6,805 nucleotides of DNA from an uncultured Bermanella sp. (GTDB taxonomy: Bacteria; Pseudomonadota; Gammaproteobacteria; Pseudomonadales; Oceanobacteraceae): NCBI GenBank assembly GCA_913054445.1, contig CAJXIK010000112.1, forward strand, positions 1-6,805, in the 5' to 3' direction. Below the pieces are notes generated by a model that ran no database searches, was not told where the DNA came from, and was given only the letters and a program-made list of their open reading frames with translations. The translations under genes and the position numbers were made by a program. Of the stretch, positions 5,504 through 6,805 are shown one piece after another. Position 1 is the stretch's first letter; each line of letters starts with the position of its first letter.

Positions 5504-6415
5504 CTAAAAAGCAATTAACCGAACATAATGATCCAATAACAAAGCTGCAAATAACCACATAATATAAAAAAGAGAATAGCGGAAACTGCGGCGGGCATTT
5601 TTATGGCTGGGCTGCATCCATAGGCGATAACAGAACCAGGTAAATTTGGCATTGATGTAGGTGGCCACCACTAAATAGATTAGCCCTTGCGAACCAATTA
5701 AGACCGGCAAGATACTAACCAAGCATAACAACAGGCAGTACAGCCAGGCCTGAAATGCGGTGAACTCAGCACCATGAGTCACGGACAGCATAGGCACGCC
5801 CGCCTTGGCATAATCGTCGCGTTTGTAGATGGCCAGCGCCCAAAAATGCGGCGGCGTCCAGGTAAAGACAATCAACACCCACAGCAGGGCTTCCGGTGCC
5901 ACCACATTGGCCACCGCGGTATAACCTAACAGGGGCGGCATAGCACCGGCGATGCCGCCGATGGTAATGTTCTGCGGAGTAGCAGGCTTTAACCACAGGC
6001 TATAAACCACGCCATAGGCAAACATAGACAACACAGATAACACCGCCGTTAAGCTGTTCACCTGCCAATATAAGATGCTAAAGCCCGCCAACAACAACAC
6101 CATAGAAAATACAAACGCCGACTCTACACTCACCTTACCTGCCGCCACCGGGCGTCGCTTAGTGCGCTGCATCTGGGTATCACGAAAACGATCTACCAGG
6201 TGATTCAACACCGCCCCCGACATGCAGCAGGCCGCCACCCCCACTAGGGAACAAGACAAGTGCCATAAATCAATGCTAGTGCCACTGGCCAACAGATAAC
6301 CCACCACCATAGTGAATAACATCACCGCCACCACCTTAAACTTAGTGAGGGCAAAATAATCCCTCACCGTGGTGGCCACCATTGAGGTAATAGGCAATTG
6401 ATTCGTTGTTTGCAT
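5504..6415 (-). CDS. cyoE: Protoheme IX farnesyltransferase (heme O synthase)
   Basis: CyoE/CtaB transfers a farnesyl group to heme B, producing heme O for terminal oxidases (and heme A via CtaA/COX15), in the inner membrane. The 303-residue protein is full length with about eight to nine hydrophobic segments. The UbiA-type NxxxDxxxD motif is present (N71, D75, D79), followed by TKRRPVAAGK. The second conserved region has TPQNITIGGIAGAMPPLLGY (about 146-165; KR is usually before TP, here KP), then FTWTPPHFWALAI and KRDDYAKAGVPML (198-210). The C-terminus has the usual ALLLDHY near the end. Start ATG (6413-6415) has AAGG six bases upstream. Usual neighbours (COX15, SCO1) are not adjacent within this window: the next gene downstream is a YIP1 family gene, so the oxidase cluster is either absent or interrupted here. 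Confidence 0.97.
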   Translation of the reverse strand: MQTTNQLPITSMVATTVRDYFALTKFKVVAVMLFTMVVGYLLASGTSIDLWHLSCSLVGVAACCMSGAVLNHLVDRFRDTQMQRTKRRPVAAGKVSVESAFVFSMVLLLAGFSILYWQVNSLTAVLSVLSMFAYGVVYSLWLKPATPQNITIGGIAGAMPPLLGYTAVANVVAPEALLWVLIVFTWTPPHFWALAIYKRDDYAKAGVPMLSVTHGAEFTAFQAWLYCLLLCLVSILPVLIGSQGLIYLVVATYINAKFTWFCYRLWMQPSHKNARRSFRYSLFYIMWLFAALLLDHYVRLIAF

Positions 6416-6475
6416 AACTCACCTTCTTATAGATTTATATTTATAAACTTACATTCTTATCATTGCGTGATTTCA

Positions 6476-6548
6476 ACTTCTAAGCGCATCATTTTACTTA
6501 GCTGCCAACTCAGAGATTTAGTACTTCTAAGCTAAGTTATGTTAGCTG
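6476..6548. repeat. Short direct and inverted repeats upstream of cyoE
   Basis: An 8-bp perfect inverted repeat, ACTTAGCT (6496-6503) and AGCTAAGT (6530-6537), is separated by 26 bases. The 10-mer ACTTCTAAGC occurs at 6476-6485 and again at 6523-6532, and TTAGCTG at 6498-6504 and 6542-6548. The sequence is AT-rich and lies 60-130 bases upstream of cyoE. It could be a regulator site or simply low-complexity sequence. Confidence 0.35.
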
Positions 6549-6600
6549 CTCGACTTTTGAACTTCTTTTCATCCGCGGCCTAAGTAAACTGACCCATCGC

Positions 6601-6674
6601 TGGGGTTGACAGCAATGAGGTGATTTTTGGCATGGATGCCAAAGCAAGCCCCCAGGGAAGGGTTAACGGCGACC
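6601..6674. repeat. Probable interspersed intergenic repeat with strong hairpin
   Basis: The palindrome TTTGGCAT-GG-ATGCCAAA (6626-6643) makes an 8-base-arm hairpin. It is followed by AGCCCCCAGGGA (6647-6658) and GGGTTAACGGCGACC (6660-6674). This order of blocks resembles intergenic repeats that I recall as common in marine gammaproteobacteria (a GGCATGGATGCC hairpin, then CCCCAGGGA-GGGTTxACGGCG). That recognition is from memory. A 30-codon plus-strand ORF from 6632 is a by-product of the repeat. Confidence 0.5.
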
Positions 6675-6805
6675 TCTGTGCTATCAACTCCAGTCATGGG
6701 TGGGCGGATTTTATTTATTGAGCTCTGGTTCTTTTGATGTATACCGACATTGAACCCACGCTATTTAAAAACCGCTTACGCCAATAATTCCTCTGTCGGC
6801 TCTTC

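Larger units (their letters stand above)
6416..6805. other. Intergenic region upstream of cyoE without convincing gene
   Basis: About 390 bases with no supported gene on either strand. From left to right it holds the cyoE ribosome binding site (AAGG, six bases upstream of ATG), an AT-rich stretch with TATAAATAT-like sequence at about 6437-6446 that could supply a -10, the repeat cluster at 6476-6548 and an interspersed hairpin element at about 6601-6674. A minus-strand frame entering at the right edge and ending in TAA (6778-6776) could be the last nine codons of the upstream gene, but this is too short to judge. Confidence 0.5.

Noticed and set aside
6632..6721. Plus-strand 30-codon ORF starting MDAKASPQGR
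   Set aside because: It reads straight through the hairpin repeat, has no ribosome binding site and is typical of spurious ORFs called in such repeats.
6776..6805. Minus-strand reading EEPTEELLA then TAA at the right edge, possibly the end of the gene upstream of cyoE
   Set aside because: Nine codons give no family evidence, and other frames at the edge are also open on both strands.

Overview
The window is a bacterial chromosomal segment with eight protein genes, all on the minus strand, so transcription runs from high to low coordinates. The riboflavin cluster (nrdR-ribD-ribBX-ribH-nusB), the RibBX-type fusion with a decayed second domain, the Pseudomonas-like NrdR core and the YcgR-type PilZ protein suggest a gammaproteobacterium, perhaps a marine Pseudomonadales/Cellvibrionales- or Shewanella-like lineage. 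The genus cannot be fixed from this sequence.

Layout from right to left (direction of transcription). 6416-6805 has no convincing gene. It holds an interspersed hairpin repeat (about 6601-6674), an inverted repeat (6496-6537) and the ribosome binding site of cyoE. Then come cyoE (heme O synthase, 6415-5504), a five-helix YIP1-family membrane protein (5399-4797), a 17-codon in-frame mini-ORF (4787-4734) and a two-domain YcgR-like PilZ protein (4733-4077). A pair of small hairpin repeats (4012-4073) sits directly after the PilZ stop codon. After a promoter-like element (about 3943-3948) follows a tight cluster: nrdR (3894-3355), ribD (3358-2267, ATGA overlap), ribBX (2195-1080), ribH (1023-556) and nusB (556-83, TGATG overlap). 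A second pair of the same small hairpin repeats (11-54) lies just after nusB.

How the genes work together: RibD, RibBX and RibH supply both branches of lumazine synthesis, but riboflavin synthase (ribE), usually between ribD and ribBA in this cluster, is missing, and the GTP cyclohydrolase II half of RibBX has lost its zinc ligands. The organism must therefore encode RibA and RibE activities elsewhere. NrdR (repressor of ribonucleotide reductase genes) and NusB (antitermination factor) are the usual cluster neighbours. CyoE makes heme O for terminal oxidases. The YIP1 and PilZ genes may form a membrane/c-di-GMP pair, which is inference from context only.

The most unusual structure is a family of four 24-nt units, in two inverted pairs. 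Each unit has the head GTACGA, a 6-bp stem with a CCC loop, and a GAA/GAG tail. Stem bases change in compensating fashion between units. One pair flanks each transcription unit's 3' end.
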